This document shows positions 1-7,342 of a stretch of 64,000 nt of DNA, in pieces (position 1 is the stretch's first letter; every line of letters starts with the position of its first letter). This DNA comes from Haliea sp963974125 (GTDB lineage: Bacteria; Pseudomonadota; Gammaproteobacteria; Pseudomonadales; Halieaceae), in contig CAXBCH010000001.1 of the NCBI GenBank assembly GCA_963974125.1, forward strand, positions 138,908-202,907, read 5' to 3'. Under the pieces are notes generated by a model. It was not told where the DNA came from, ran no database searches, and saw only the letters and a program-made list of their open reading frames with translations. The position numbers and the translations under genes are program-made.

Positions 1-296
1 TTTCCAAGACCGCCAATGTACCCACGGATTACCCCTTCGAGGATTTCAAGGATATCTATCTCTATGCCCACGCCAAGGGCCTCAAGGGTTGCACTACCTT
101 CCGCTTCAACCCGGAGGCCTTCCAGGGCGTACTGGTGAAGGAGCAGGACCTGGAAAACACGGTATACCAGTTTACCCTCGAGGATGGTTCCGTAGTGGAA
201 CTCAAAGGCAACCAGGAAGTGGAATACGACGGTGAGATGCACACGGCGGCGAACCTGTTCGATGCCCTGAAAGAAGGCTATTACGGCAAGTTCTGA
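1..296 (+). CDS. nrdJa: Adenosylcobalamin-dependent ribonucleotide reductase, catalytic subunit, 3' end
   Basis: This is the C-terminal 97 residues of a class II (vitamin B12-dependent) ribonucleotide reductase, truncated by the window edge; the reading frame begins at base 3. The segment KGLKGCTTFR is typical of the end of the class II catalytic chain, which reduces ribonucleotides to deoxyribonucleotides with or without oxygen. The chain stops at GYYGKF without the C-terminal redox cysteines. Those cysteines lie on the next gene, the split NrdJa/NrdJb arrangement known from Pseudomonas. A 14-base gap with a good ribosome binding site separates the two genes, so they are probably co-transcribed. 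Confidence 0.85.
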   Translation, partial: SKTANVPTDYPFEDFKDIYLYAHAKGLKGCTTFRFNPEAFQGVLVKEQDLENTVYQFTLEDGSVVELKGNQEVEYDGEMHTAANLFDALKEGYYGKF

Positions 297-310
297 GCCC
301 GGAGAGAGCA

Positions 311-1027
311 ATGACGGTAAAAATTGGCAGCAAGATTGTCAGCTACAAGGTGCTGCAGCAGGGCGCCACCCCGGAACCGGTCGCCGGTGAGCAGGACGCG
401 GTCCCCGCCAGCAATGTGGTGCACATGCACGAAGCCTTCCAGCGGCCTGAACGGCTGGTGGGCTCGACCTATAAAGTAAAGACGCCGATGTCGGAGCATG
501 CCCTCTACATCACGGTGAACGATGTGATTCTCAACGAGGGTACCGAGCACGAGTTGCGGCGCCCTTTCGAGGTCTTTATCAACTCCAAGAACATGGAGCA
601 CTTCCAGTGGGTGGTGGCGCTGACCCGGCTGATCTCGGCAGTCTTCCGCAAGGGTGGCGATGCCACCTTCCTGGTTGAAGAGTTGAAAGCGGTGTTCGAC
701 CCGCGCGGCGGCTACTTCAAGAAGGGCGGCGTGTTCATGCCCTCGATCGTCGCGGAAATCGGCTACGCGATCGAAGATCACATGAAGCACATTGGCCTGA
801 TAGAGTCGAAGCTGGACGAGCACCAGCAGAAATTCATCGACCAGAAACGCCGTGAACTCGCAGGCAGTGGGAATAGTGTGGAACCCGCTGGAGCGGAATC
901 TCAGGAGGACGAGGACTCGCCGTTTCCGCCGGGCGCCAGCCTTTGCTACAAGTGCAGCACTCGCGCGGTGGTCCTGCTGGATGGCTGCATGACCTGCCTG
1001 AACTGCGCAGACTCCAAGTGCGGGTAG
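311..1027 (+). CDS. nrdJb: NrdJb, C-terminal subunit of split class II ribonucleotide reductase
   Basis: This 238-residue protein matches the NrdJb half of split class II reductases. Residues about 1-165 are a TSCPD-like domain, followed by an acidic linker and a cysteine-rich tail with C212, C215, C226, C229, C232 and C237, ending SKCG. In class II enzymes a C-terminal cysteine pair re-reduces the active site disulfide, so this subunit probably carries the electron-transfer tail for NrdJa. The ATG is preceded by a strong GGAGAGAG ribosome binding site. Only four bases separate its stop from the next TTG start, so the downstream regulator may share the transcript. Confidence 0.85.
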   Translation: MTVKIGSKIVSYKVLQQGATPEPVAGEQDAVPASNVVHMHEAFQRPERLVGSTYKVKTPMSEHALYITVNDVILNEGTEHELRRPFEVFINSKNMEHFQWVVALTRLISAVFRKGGDATFLVEELKAVFDPRGGYFKKGGVFMPSIVAEIGYAIEDHMKHIGLIESKLDEHQQKFIDQKRRELAGSGNSVEPAGAESQEDEDSPFPPGASLCYKCSTRAVVLLDGCMTCLNCADSKCG

Positions 1028-1031
1028 ACAC

Positions 1032-2309
1032 TTGCTGAACACCGGAGACAAGCTGGACGGCTATGTCCTCGACAACATGGAGGGGGCGGTCGACCAGGCT
1101 GCGTTCCTGGCGCGCACCGAGACCCCGGTCGCCATCATCGGTGCACGCGGCACCGGCAAGATGTACATCGCCCGTATCCTTCACGCCCAGGCCGGTGGCG
1201 GCGCCGATACCCTGGTCGCGATTGACTGCCGCGAATTCCGCGGCCGGGATGATGCCAACCGCCGCATTCGCCAGGCCCTGCTGACTGGCGCGGGGAAAAC
1301 CCTGGTTTTGAAGTCACCGCAGCTGATGAACACCGATGCCCAGCTGAAGCTGGCGCGACAAATGGCAACCCGGCTCCTTGCGGACACTGAAAAACCCGCG
1401 TACCTGCCAGCTGTGCGTTTCGTGGCGCTGTTTCCAGACAGCCTGCAGGCGCTGGTGGCGGCAGGGGTATTGCAGCGCAAACTGGCGAGCGTGTTTGCGG
1501 CCTACCCGATTCGGGTGCCGCCAATGCGCCACCGCCAGCGGGCGATTCTGCGCTGGGCCCACAAGATTCTGTCCCAGGAATGTGCCAGCCGGAATATAAC
1601 GATCAAGGGCTTTACGCCGGAAGCAGAGCAGGCCATGCGCCAGCATCCCTGGCACGGCAATATCAGTGAAATTCGCCAGCGGGTAGTGAGGGCCCTGGAG
1701 CAGAAGCCGGGTGGGGATTGGCTGACGCCGGTGGATCTCAGGCTGTATCTGGGTGACCGGGCGAGCAGTGGTAGCCTGGAGCCACCACTGCGCACTTTTG
1801 CCGGCGACGCCGCCGCCAGCGGTGGCTATAGTCCCAGCGCCCGCGAAGAACTGGAGCTGGTACTGGCCGAACGGGTGAACCAGCTGTTGCTGGCGCAGAC
1901 ACCGCTGCCCCTGGGCGCCTGGCTGGAAGACGAAATCGTCCTCGCGGCGCTGGTGCGGTATCGTGGACAACATGCCGCCAGCGCCGATTTCCTGCAGACC
2001 AGCCGCCGCAATATCGGCCGCTGGCTGCCGGCCATCAGCAGCCGTCAAGCGTCGCGCGATGGCTGCTCGCTGTGGCAGGAACCCGCGAGGCTGGTGGCGG
2101 ATTGGGTGCGTGGGCTCGGCAGCGCGGGGCCGAGCCCGTTGCTCGCCGGCCAGGGCCTTCTGTTGCAGCTCCTCGAAAGCCATCGCGACGTTGCCACGGT
2201 GGAGTTGCGGGCCCGGATACTGGGCGTGTCGCGGCCCACCTATGGCAGGCGCCTGCGCGAATGGCAGGCAATGATCGCGCCCCCCGAGCAGGTAGTTGCC
2301 CATGTCTGA
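1032..2309 (+). CDS. Degenerate sigma54-activator-like AAA+ protein with two Fis-type helix-turn-helix motifs
   Basis: This 425-residue protein has the outline of the central domain of sigma54 enhancer-binding proteins. A Walker A-like GARGTGKM lies at residues 37-44, an arginine-finger/sensor region around VPPMRHRQRAI, and a sensor II-like WHGN at about 207. Key residues are missing: no GAFTGA loop is present, and the Walker B acidic pair is replaced by K94-S95 in TLVLKS. Two Fis-like helix-turn-helix segments follow, around residues 303-334 and 391-411 (the latter with LGVSRPT). There is no N-terminal receiver. It probably binds DNA or a partner without activating sigma54 (inference). The start is TTG; an in-frame ATG at 1077 is the alternative. 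It overlaps the next gene by 8 bases. Confidence 0.65.
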   Translation: MLNTGDKLDGYVLDNMEGAVDQAAFLARTETPVAIIGARGTGKMYIARILHAQAGGGADTLVAIDCREFRGRDDANRRIRQALLTGAGKTLVLKSPQLMNTDAQLKLARQMATRLLADTEKPAYLPAVRFVALFPDSLQALVAAGVLQRKLASVFAAYPIRVPPMRHRQRAILRWAHKILSQECASRNITIKGFTPEAEQAMRQHPWHGNISEIRQRVVRALEQKPGGDWLTPVDLRLYLGDRASSGSLEPPLRTFAGDAAASGGYSPSAREELELVLAERVNQLLLAQTPLPLGAWLEDEIVLAALVRYRGQHAASADFLQTSRRNIGRWLPAISSRQASRDGCSLWQEPARLVADWVRGLGSAGPSPLLAGQGLLLQLLESHRDVATVELRARILGVSRPTYGRRLREWQAMIAPPEQVVAHV

Positions 2310-2898
2310 AGCTGGTTCCGAAGCACCTGCCGGCGCTACCCCGAACCCTGCGCAGTTGGCTGCGGAGTACCGTGAACTGCTCGCGGCAGTGGAACAGGAG
2401 CCACTGGGTTTCTCGGCCCGTCTCAACCTGCTGCTGGATCTGGCTGCGATCGTACCCTCGCGCATTGAAGGGCGCGTGCTGGGTGTACTTGCCATCAATC
2501 CGGATTGGAAGGAGGCGGAGGTGCGGCGCTGGCTGCAACAGGATCATCTGCCCCCGCGCCCGCAACTGCAGGCGCTGGTGCGATTGCTGGTCTCGCGGCT
2601 GGGATCCGGGCATGATCCGCAGCGCTGGGAGGCGTTCCTGGTCTATGGCTCTCCCCTGGTTGCCTCCCCCGTGGAGCATCTGCTGTACCGCGAAGACCCC
2701 GGCCGCCGGGATATTGCCGCGCGGATTTTTGCCCGGCTCACGGAGCGGTACGAGATTTCCCCTGCCAGCTACGACGCCGAGGAGGTGTTTCAGCGGTGCC
2801 TGCAGTTGATGCAACAGTTCAACATTTACGAGTGGCAGGACTTTCAGGCGGGGCATATGGAGCCGTTCCGCAGCGTGCTTTTCCCCACTGAACCCTGA
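2302..2898 (+). CDS. Unknown protein coupled to the AAA+-like regulator
   Basis: I do not recognise this 198-residue protein. It is probably soluble: there is no signal peptide or membrane segment. It appears mostly helical, rich in leucine, arginine and glutamate, with an aromatic C-terminal patch (NIYEWQDFQ). The ATG is embedded in ATGTCTGA, so it overlaps the stop of the upstream gene by 8 bases and is probably translated by reinitiation. The tight coupling suggests the two proteins act together. It sits about 100 bases before the chemosensory operon, which makes a role in that pathway possible but unproven. Confidence 0.6.
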   Translation: MSEAGSEAPAGATPNPAQLAAEYRELLAAVEQEPLGFSARLNLLLDLAAIVPSRIEGRVLGVLAINPDWKEAEVRRWLQQDHLPPRPQLQALVRLLVSRLGSGHDPQRWEAFLVYGSPLVASPVEHLLYREDPGRRDIAARIFARLTERYEISPASYDAEEVFQRCLQLMQQFNIYEWQDFQAGHMEPFRSVLFPTEP

Positions 2899-2940
2899 GT
2901 CGGCGCCTTGCGTGCAATTCGGGAAAATGGCAAATAGTAC

Positions 2941-2967
2941 TTGCAGAGCCAGCTCGACTACTAAAAT
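2941..2967 (+). promoter_or_regulatory. Possible promoter of the chemosensory operon
   Basis: The 101-base gap before the response regulator gene holds TTGCAG at 2941-2946 and TAAAAT at 2962-2967. The 15-base spacing is short of the usual 17. The gap is AT-richer than its surroundings, and it is the only sizeable intergenic space upstream of six tightly packed genes. Confidence 0.35.
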
Positions 2968-2999
2968 ACTGTCACCTGTGCCAAGGGACGAGGACGATA

Positions 3000-3410
3000 A
3001 TGAGCGAACAGTCAGAAGACCAGGACATCAGCGGCATTCGCGTCGCGATTGTCGATGACGCCAAAACCATCCGCATGATGATGTCGCACACTCTGAAGCA
3101 GATGGGCTGTGAGGTCGAAACTGCGGAAGACGGTTACAAGGCACTGGCGCTGTTGCGACGGTTCAGGCCTGACATCGTGTTTCTGGATATCAGCATGCCG
3201 GAACTGGATGGCTACCAGACCTGCAGCCTGATCCGTCATGGTGAGGATACCCGCGACCTGCCGGTGGTTCTGCTGTCATCATCGGATGGGGTATTCGACA
3301 TCGCCCGAGGCCAGGCCCGGGGCGCCACGGCCCATGTCAGCAAGATTCCCCCGGATCCTGTTTTGCGCCAGCTTATCTACGAGAATACGCGGGCGAGTGA
3401 GGTGGCATAA
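3000..3410 (+). CDS. pilG: PilG-like single-domain response regulator
   Basis: A 136-residue stand-alone receiver domain. It keeps the acidic pocket D19-D20, the phosphoacceptor D63 in VFLDIS, the beta4 serine in LLSSSDG and lysine K115. The signature DGYQTCSLI and the SSSDGVFDIARG segment closely resemble PilG, the response regulator of the Pseudomonas pilus chemosensory system. The usual KPF after beta5 is replaced by KIPP, which may alter the output face. It lacks an output domain, so it would signal by protein contact, as PilG does in pilus extension and cAMP control. It is first in a six-gene operon and ends one base before the CheW gene. Confidence 0.8.
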   Translation: MSEQSEDQDISGIRVAIVDDAKTIRMMMSHTLKQMGCEVETAEDGYKALALLRRFRPDIVFLDISMPELDGYQTCSLIRHGEDTRDLPVVLLSSSDGVFDIARGQARGATAHVSKIPPDPVLRQLIYENTRASEVA

Positions 3411-3971
3411 ATGACGGCCGCCTTTGCCGCGCTGCTGGACCTGCAGGCACGTTATGCCAGCGCTGGATCTGCCCTGCCCCCGACGTCGCCCGAGCCAGAA
3501 TACTGGCGTGGAGCGCTTGTCGGCATTGCCGGCACACCGCTGCTGATCGCGGCCGGCGATATGGAAGCGGTGATTGCCGTCCCTGCCCTGACGGTGATCC
3601 CCGGTACCCGCAATTGGGTACTGGGCATTGCCAGCCACCACGGTGAGCTGTTGCCGATTTATTGTGGTGACAGCCTGTTCGGCCAACGCCTGTCCCCGGG
3701 ACGACGGCGGGAGTACTGCCTGGTCATCAAGCGGTCCGGGTTTCACGCCGGCATTACGCTGAGCCGGGTAGAGGGCAATATCACCCTGCTCATGGAGCAG
3801 CGTGACCCCGAGACCAGCCTGGATGGCCCCCTTGCAACCTGCTGTGACGGCGGGTTCTGGCAGGGTGAACGTTTTTTGGGACTGCTCGATGTCACCCGGC
3901 TGGCAACAGACAGCGCACTTTCAGACACGGCTGCACGGCCGGAAGCCATTGCCGAGGATTCAGCACAATGA
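3411..3971 (+). CDS. pilI: PilI-like CheW adaptor protein
   Basis: This 186-residue protein has a single CheW fold. The region from about residue 33 to 145 contains the pattern PGTRNWVLGIASHHGELLPIY, which matches PilI-type CheW proteins (PG..W..G....G.LLPI). CheW adaptors bridge the chemoreceptor tip to the CheA kinase. The start codon follows the previous stop directly (TAAATG), and the end overlaps the receptor gene by ATGA, so pilG-like, pilI-like and receptor genes are translationally coupled. The roughly 40-residue C-terminal tail is poorly conserved and may be disordered. Confidence 0.75.
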   Translation: MTAAFAALLDLQARYASAGSALPPTSPEPEYWRGALVGIAGTPLLIAAGDMEAVIAVPALTVIPGTRNWVLGIASHHGELLPIYCGDSLFGQRLSPGRRREYCLVIKRSGFHAGITLSRVEGNITLLMEQRDPETSLDGPLATCCDGGFWQGERFLGLLDVTRLATDSALSDTAARPEAIAEDSAQ

Positions 3972-5206
3972 GCCAGACATCTCCCTCCCTTCCCCTGGCT
4001 GCGGGCCTTGCCGCTCTCGGCGCGGGATTGCTGGGCTGTATTGCCGGCCTGGCGATCGCGCTGGGCAGTGTTGCCGAAGCCTCCGGTGTGCGCGGGCTGC
4101 TGCTTGTGGTGATCGCGGTGCTGGTGCTGTTGCTGGTAGTCGCCGGCCTCTTGCTGTGGCAGGCCCGGGGCAACACGGGTGGCGCGGCTGCCTCTGCGGG
4201 CATCAGCAGTGCCCTGGACCGGCTCGCCGAGGGTGACCTCACCGGGGTTGCGAGCAGTGATTCGCCAGCGACGGCGGTTATTGCAGAGCAGCTCAACACG
4301 GCGCTTGAACGTCAGCGGGAGCTGGTGGCCAATATTCGCAGTCCCTTTGAAGGACTGGTGACCGAGTTGCATAAACTCGGCAAAAACAGCGGCAACAGCT
4401 GCGAGCTCAGTGCCGTCCTGGCCCGCGAGCTGCAGGACGCGAGTGCATCCCTGGCGCAGGATGTGCGCGGTGCCGACAATTTGACTACGGTAAGCCAGCA
4501 GGCCCGGGAGGCAATGACCCAGCATCGCCACCTGGTGAATCGGGGGCAGGGCCTTGCTGCAGAGATGTCCAGGGCTTCCTCGGATGTGCGCGAATCGATC
4601 CAGGGGACATCGAAATCAGCCAAGCGCCAGGGCGAGCTGATCCAGTCAGTCACCACGGCGGCAGAGTACATCCAGTCCCTGAATACCAAGATATCGGTGG
4701 TTGCGATCAATACCCGGATCGAGGCTGAGCGCGCCGGCGAACACGGCAGGCCGTTCCTGGGTATCGCCGAGGCCATCGGTGACCTGCTGCGGGAAGCAGA
4801 GGAGGAAGGGCGCAAGATTACCAGCGAAGTCCGCCTGCTGCAGAACCTCTCGGCGGAAAACCTCAACAGCCTTGAACATACGGTGGGGGCCGTGGTGACC
4901 GTCCTCGATTTCGTTGAGCGTATTGATGGTGTGCTCGAGGACATAAGCCGGGGTGCCGGGAAAATGCTGGACATGGTCGACTCCATGGGCACCACAACAG
5001 TGCAATCTGCGGAAGCCGTGCGCAGGATGAATGCCCTGCTCAACAGTGTCCGGGAGCAAAATCGCGGTCTCAGTGACAGCGCCGGCCTGGTGCAGCAGGG
5101 AGTCGCGGCCCTGCAGCAGACGCTCTCCACCCTGGGCCGCAGTCTGGCCAGATTCCGTATAGATGGCCACGGCTCTGCAACTGCCGGCAGCGTTGCGGAT
5201 GTCTGA
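3968..5206 (+). CDS. pilJ: PilJ-like chemoreceptor with no periplasmic sensing domain
   Basis: A 412-residue methyl-accepting chemotaxis-like protein. Two hydrophobic segments (about residues 10-33 and 43-65) are separated by only about ten residues, so there is no periplasmic ligand-binding domain; Pseudomonas PilJ has one and is about 680 residues. A HAMP-like linker with RLAEGDLTG follows, then a long coiled coil. The tip region around residue 245 reads VVAINTRIEAERAGEHGRPF, recognisably related to the NAAIEAARAGE consensus but altered. It probably senses cytoplasmic, membrane or protein-partner cues (inference). No cheR or cheB gene is in the cluster. Confidence 0.75.
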   Translation: MSQTSPSLPLAAGLAALGAGLLGCIAGLAIALGSVAEASGVRGLLLVVIAVLVLLLVVAGLLLWQARGNTGGAAASAGISSALDRLAEGDLTGVASSDSPATAVIAEQLNTALERQRELVANIRSPFEGLVTELHKLGKNSGNSCELSAVLARELQDASASLAQDVRGADNLTTVSQQAREAMTQHRHLVNRGQGLAAEMSRASSDVRESIQGTSKSAKRQGELIQSVTTAAEYIQSLNTKISVVAINTRIEAERAGEHGRPFLGIAEAIGDLLREAEEEGRKITSEVRLLQNLSAENLNSLEHTVGAVVTVLDFVERIDGVLEDISRGAGKMLDMVDSMGTTTVQSAEAVRRMNALLNSVREQNRGLSDSAGLVQQGVAALQQTLSTLGRSLARFRIDGHGSATAGSVADV

Positions 5207-7331
5207 GCAGTTGCCAGCCCGGCCAGCTGCCGGGTCCATTGACATTATCGGGCTGCGCAGCCTGTTGCCGCCGCTGTTGGCGTCGATGGAGCAGGTGGAA
5301 ACCGGCCTGATCGGCTACAGTCGGGATACCACCGGCAAACAGCCGCTGCTGGAATCCCTGTGGGCTGTGCACCACATCACCGCAGCCCTGGGTGCGCTCA
5401 GGCTGCACAAGGCAGAAATGCTGGCGCTGGAGTTGGAGCGCGGTTTCCTGCGGCTGTTGCGCGAGCAGGTGGTTGCCGAGCGCCGCAACTTGACCATGGG
5501 CGGGTTGATGCGGGCCATCAAGACGCTGCCGGCCTATCTGGACCATGTCCAGCGAGTACGTATCGACACGGGCAGGGGTCTGGAACCCTGCGTCAACAAC
5601 CTCCGCCGCTGGGAAGGTGAGCGCGTGCGGCCGCGGGCACTCTTCTTCTACATGCAGTTGCCGGAGGGGTGTGGCATCAGTGGCGGCGCCCCGGAGCCCG
5701 TTGCCGAAACCATTCGTCGCAGTGCGGATGTATTGCTGGCACCCTATCTGCAGGGCGCAAAATCTGTCCTCGGCCCCAACCAGAACCTGGACAGCGTGCG
5801 TACCGTCGCACGCATCGCACACAAGATGCACAGCCTTTTCCGCGGCACAGTACAGGAGAGGTTCTGGCTCCTGCTGGTTGGACTGTGTGAGGCTATTGCC
5901 GCCGAGCTGGTGGAACCGGATGAATGCGTGGCGCAGATCTTCAAGGCCGGCGCGTTCATGATCAAGTATGCGCGTGAACACGGCAGTGCCGCGGATCCCG
6001 CGATGGACTACGACAGTTACCTGCAGCAAATGCTCTACTACATGGCTTCCTGCCGGGCCCGGCCCCTGTACGTAGGCCACATCTGGCAGGTTTATGGCAT
6101 CGACGACAGCACACTCGACAATGCCGAGCGGGGTCTTATCCACAACGATGCCCTGATCGCCGCGCTGGAGGGTGCACGCTCCATGCTCAACGGCCTGGTG
6201 GATCGGCTGCAGGCCGCAGATCTTCTGGCGGCCATTGCGGGCAGCTCCGAACCGCTGGCCGATGCCGCCGCGGTTATCGAGGATATCCGCCTGCGCTTGA
6301 TAGCGGCGGAAGAGATCGATCATGCGGAGGATATGCAAGCTGCCAGCGACCTGCTGCTGCAGCTGTTCAGCGGCCGTTTCAGCGACAATGAGCGGCGCGG
6401 CACGCAGGTGGTCATGACGATCGCCAGGGCGATGGTTGACACCGAGATAGCACTCTCCAACAGGCTCCGCCACAACGGTTTCATCCCGCCCGAAGTAACG
6501 GCGTTTGACCACCTTGAAGGGCTGGTTGCGACTACCTGCAAGCAGTTGACGCAGATCCAGGACCAGTTGCAGCAGTCCCGGGATCCGCAAGCCCTGACAG
6601 CCTGTTGCGAGACATTGGCGGGAATCGTGGAGGCTCTGGCCTTTGCCCGTCTGGTACGGGAAACCACGGTGGCGAGCGCCTGTCTTGACTGGCTGCGGGG
6701 CGCAGGCAGCAGTGGTGAAGCGGCCGCAGATACGGCGCAGTTGCGCACTCTGGCTGACGCCCTGGTGTGGCTCACTCTCTACCTGGAGCGGCGCCTGCTG
6801 GATCCGGTGGTGGACCCCCTGGTGTTATTGGAGACAGCGGAACAGCATGCATCCCGGCTTGCCGCGGCAGCCCCGGCAGCCCCGCAACCCGGCCTGCCGG
6901 CAATGTCTCCGGCGCAGGGCGAGCCGCCGGAGGCAGCCGCGTCGACGGGGGAAAATATCCCGGAGGAGTTTCGGCAGGTCTTCCTGGAAGAGTCGGCGCA
7001 GATCATCGAGCGCTTGCAGGCCCTGGTACCAGCGTGGGCGGCTGGCGCTTTGAAGGACGAGCAGCTGCGGGAGATTCGCCGTCACTTCCACACCTTCAAG
7101 GGCAACGGCAATGCCGTGGGCCTCTACACCCTGGCAGAGCTCGGACGCGATGTGCAGGACATGCTGGACCGGGTGCTGGAAAGTCCGGGGCCGGTTGCCA
7201 CCGAACTACCTGCGCTGCTGCGCGAGCTTGTCGCTGCCCTGCCTGAGCTGGTAGCCACTTGCGGTGGTGCCGGTGACTTCAATGAAGCTACTGTGCGCGG
7301 CCTTCGCAGCCGTTGCGCTGGTTTGCGGTAG
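5199..7331 (+). CDS. FimL/ChpA N-terminus-like protein with a C-terminal histidine phosphotransfer domain
   Basis: This protein of about 710 residues looks like the amino-terminal part of the pilus kinase ChpA made as a separate chain. Residues 1 to about 550 are alpha-helical and resemble the FimL-like region of ChpA. After a proline/alanine linker comes one Hpt domain with the phosphorylatable H631 in HTFKG. Hpt domains accept phosphate from the CheA kinase and pass it to response regulators. I chose the ATG inside ATGTCTGA, overlapping the receptor stop by 8 bases; an earlier in-frame ATG at 5163 would overlap by 44. It ends 11 bases before the chosen CheA start, consistent with a ChpA-like protein split in two. 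Confidence 0.7.
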   Translation: MSEQLPARPAAGSIDIIGLRSLLPPLLASMEQVETGLIGYSRDTTGKQPLLESLWAVHHITAALGALRLHKAEMLALELERGFLRLLREQVVAERRNLTMGGLMRAIKTLPAYLDHVQRVRIDTGRGLEPCVNNLRRWEGERVRPRALFFYMQLPEGCGISGGAPEPVAETIRRSADVLLAPYLQGAKSVLGPNQNLDSVRTVARIAHKMHSLFRGTVQERFWLLLVGLCEAIAAELVEPDECVAQIFKAGAFMIKYAREHGSAADPAMDYDSYLQQMLYYMASCRARPLYVGHIWQVYGIDDSTLDNAERGLIHNDALIAALEGARSMLNGLVDRLQAADLLAAIAGSSEPLADAAAVIEDIRLRLIAAEEIDHAEDMQAASDLLLQLFSGRFSDNERRGTQVVMTIARAMVDTEIALSNRLRHNGFIPPEVTAFDHLEGLVATTCKQLTQIQDQLQQSRDPQALTACCETLAGIVEALAFARLVRETTVASACLDWLRGAGSSGEAAADTAQLRTLADALVWLTLYLERRLLDPVVDPLVLLETAEQHASRLAAAAPAAPQPGLPAMSPAQGEPPEAAASTGENIPEEFRQVFLEESAQIIERLQALVPAWAAGALKDEQLREIRRHFHTFKGNGNAVGLYTLAELGRDVQDMLDRVLESPGPVATELPALLRELVAALPELVATCGGAGDFNEATVRGLRSRCAGLR

Positions 7332-7342
7332 AGGCGGCGCAG

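Noticed and set aside
5070..6590. 506-codon open frame on the minus strand inside the FimL/ChpA-like gene
   Set aside because: It lies wholly opposite a gene with clear domain similarity, shows no known motif, and is expected by chance at this GC content.
7313..7342. TTG start for the hybrid CheA overlapping the preceding gene
   Set aside because: An ATG at 7343 with a GAGGCGG element and no overlap is a better start; the extra ten residues show no conservation.
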